Shown piece after piece: positions 63,793 through 64,000 of a DNA stretch of 64,000 nucleotides (position 1 is the first letter of the stretch; every line of letters begins with the position of its first letter). Source of the DNA: Pontederia crassipes (lineage: Eukaryota; Streptophyta; Magnoliopsida; Commelinales; Pontederiaceae). The position numbers were made by a program, and so were the translations under genes. Location: positions 15,999,501 through 16,063,500 of the forward strand of contig CM060188.1 of NCBI GenBank assembly GCA_030549335.1, given 5' to 3'. The notes beneath the pieces were generated by a model. That model saw nothing but the letters and a program-made list of their open reading frames with translations. It had not been told where the DNA came from and did no database searches.

Positions 63793-64000
63793 TAGGGGCA
63801 GACCTAGGACCCTTAGCATAATGGGTGCAAACAATAATTATAATAATTATTAATAATAAAATAACTTGGCCTAAAATAATTCATGCAAAGTAATTTAAAT
63901 AATTGTTAAAGATAATAAATTATTTATTCATTGATTATGTTCTTTAATTAATACGATGATAATCAATATTTTTTTCCATGTGCTTATGCATTAATGTTTT
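63793..64000. mobile_element. Second copy of the hAT family, cut by the window end
   Basis: taggggcagacctaggaccc followed by ttagcataatgggtgcaaa matches, in reverse complement, the right end of the hAT element at 19755-19796 (caggggcggacctagga, then taatgggtgcaaat). The AT-rich interior also looks alike. The other end is outside the window. Confidence 0.75.

Overview
The window is nuclear DNA of a flowering plant. Evidence is intron-split genes with GT-AG junctions and GC-richer exons in AT-rich surroundings, long introns, and plant-type transposons of many classes (CACTA, MULE, hAT, a Helitron-like element, L1-type LINEs, SINE-like retroposons). GC-rich first exons and the style of the repeats fit a monocot, but the sequence alone does not settle the species. 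I see no bacterial operon, CRISPR array, tRNA or rRNA gene.

Four host genes can be modelled by hand. (1) An F-box-type protein on the plus strand, 18828-21896, four exons, 232 aa, with a hAT element in intron 2. (2) A 50-aa single-exon membrane microprotein on the minus strand, 31093-31245. (3) A mitochondrially targeted pentatricopeptide/helical-repeat-like protein on the minus strand, 34502-49466, eleven exons whose phases close to 402 aa; its introns are loaded with retroposons. (4) An N-terminally acylatable acidic protein on the plus strand, 52274-53311, two exons, 203 aa, with a TATA box upstream. These genes are not an operon and show no evident shared pathway.

Layout. 1-3.6 kb is AT-rich intergenic DNA. 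3658-5844 is a non-autonomous MULE with long inverted repeats and a 9-bp target duplication. 6.3-10.1 kb looks like a Helitron. 10.9-18.7 kb holds foldback elements, a duplicated repeat and a 105-bp GA tract. 18.8-21.9 kb is the F-box gene. 23636-29227 is a CACTA element with perfect 22-bp ends and a 3-bp target duplication; it carries only the C-terminal part of TNPD plus a second transposase-type gene, both broken. 31-31.3 kb is the microprotein. 34.5-49.5 kb is the PPR-like gene, with a 3.2-kb zinc-knuckle retroposon in intron 6 and several short retroposons in introns 4-6. 50-51.5 kb and 54.8-55.4 kb hold inverted-repeat elements. 52.3-53.3 kb is the acidic protein gene. 56438-62553 is a full-length but dead LINE with a 15-bp target duplication. 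The last 200 bases begin a second copy of the hAT family.

No clearly new molecular system is visible. The most interesting items are the microprotein, the retroposon family ending in CTCCTC(A)n with a 3' hairpin (including a copy reduced to about ten bases between 18-bp duplications), the tandem-repeat-headed zinc-knuckle retroposon, and the PPR-like gene model. All models come from reading splice sites, phases and motifs by eye; no database or alignment was run.
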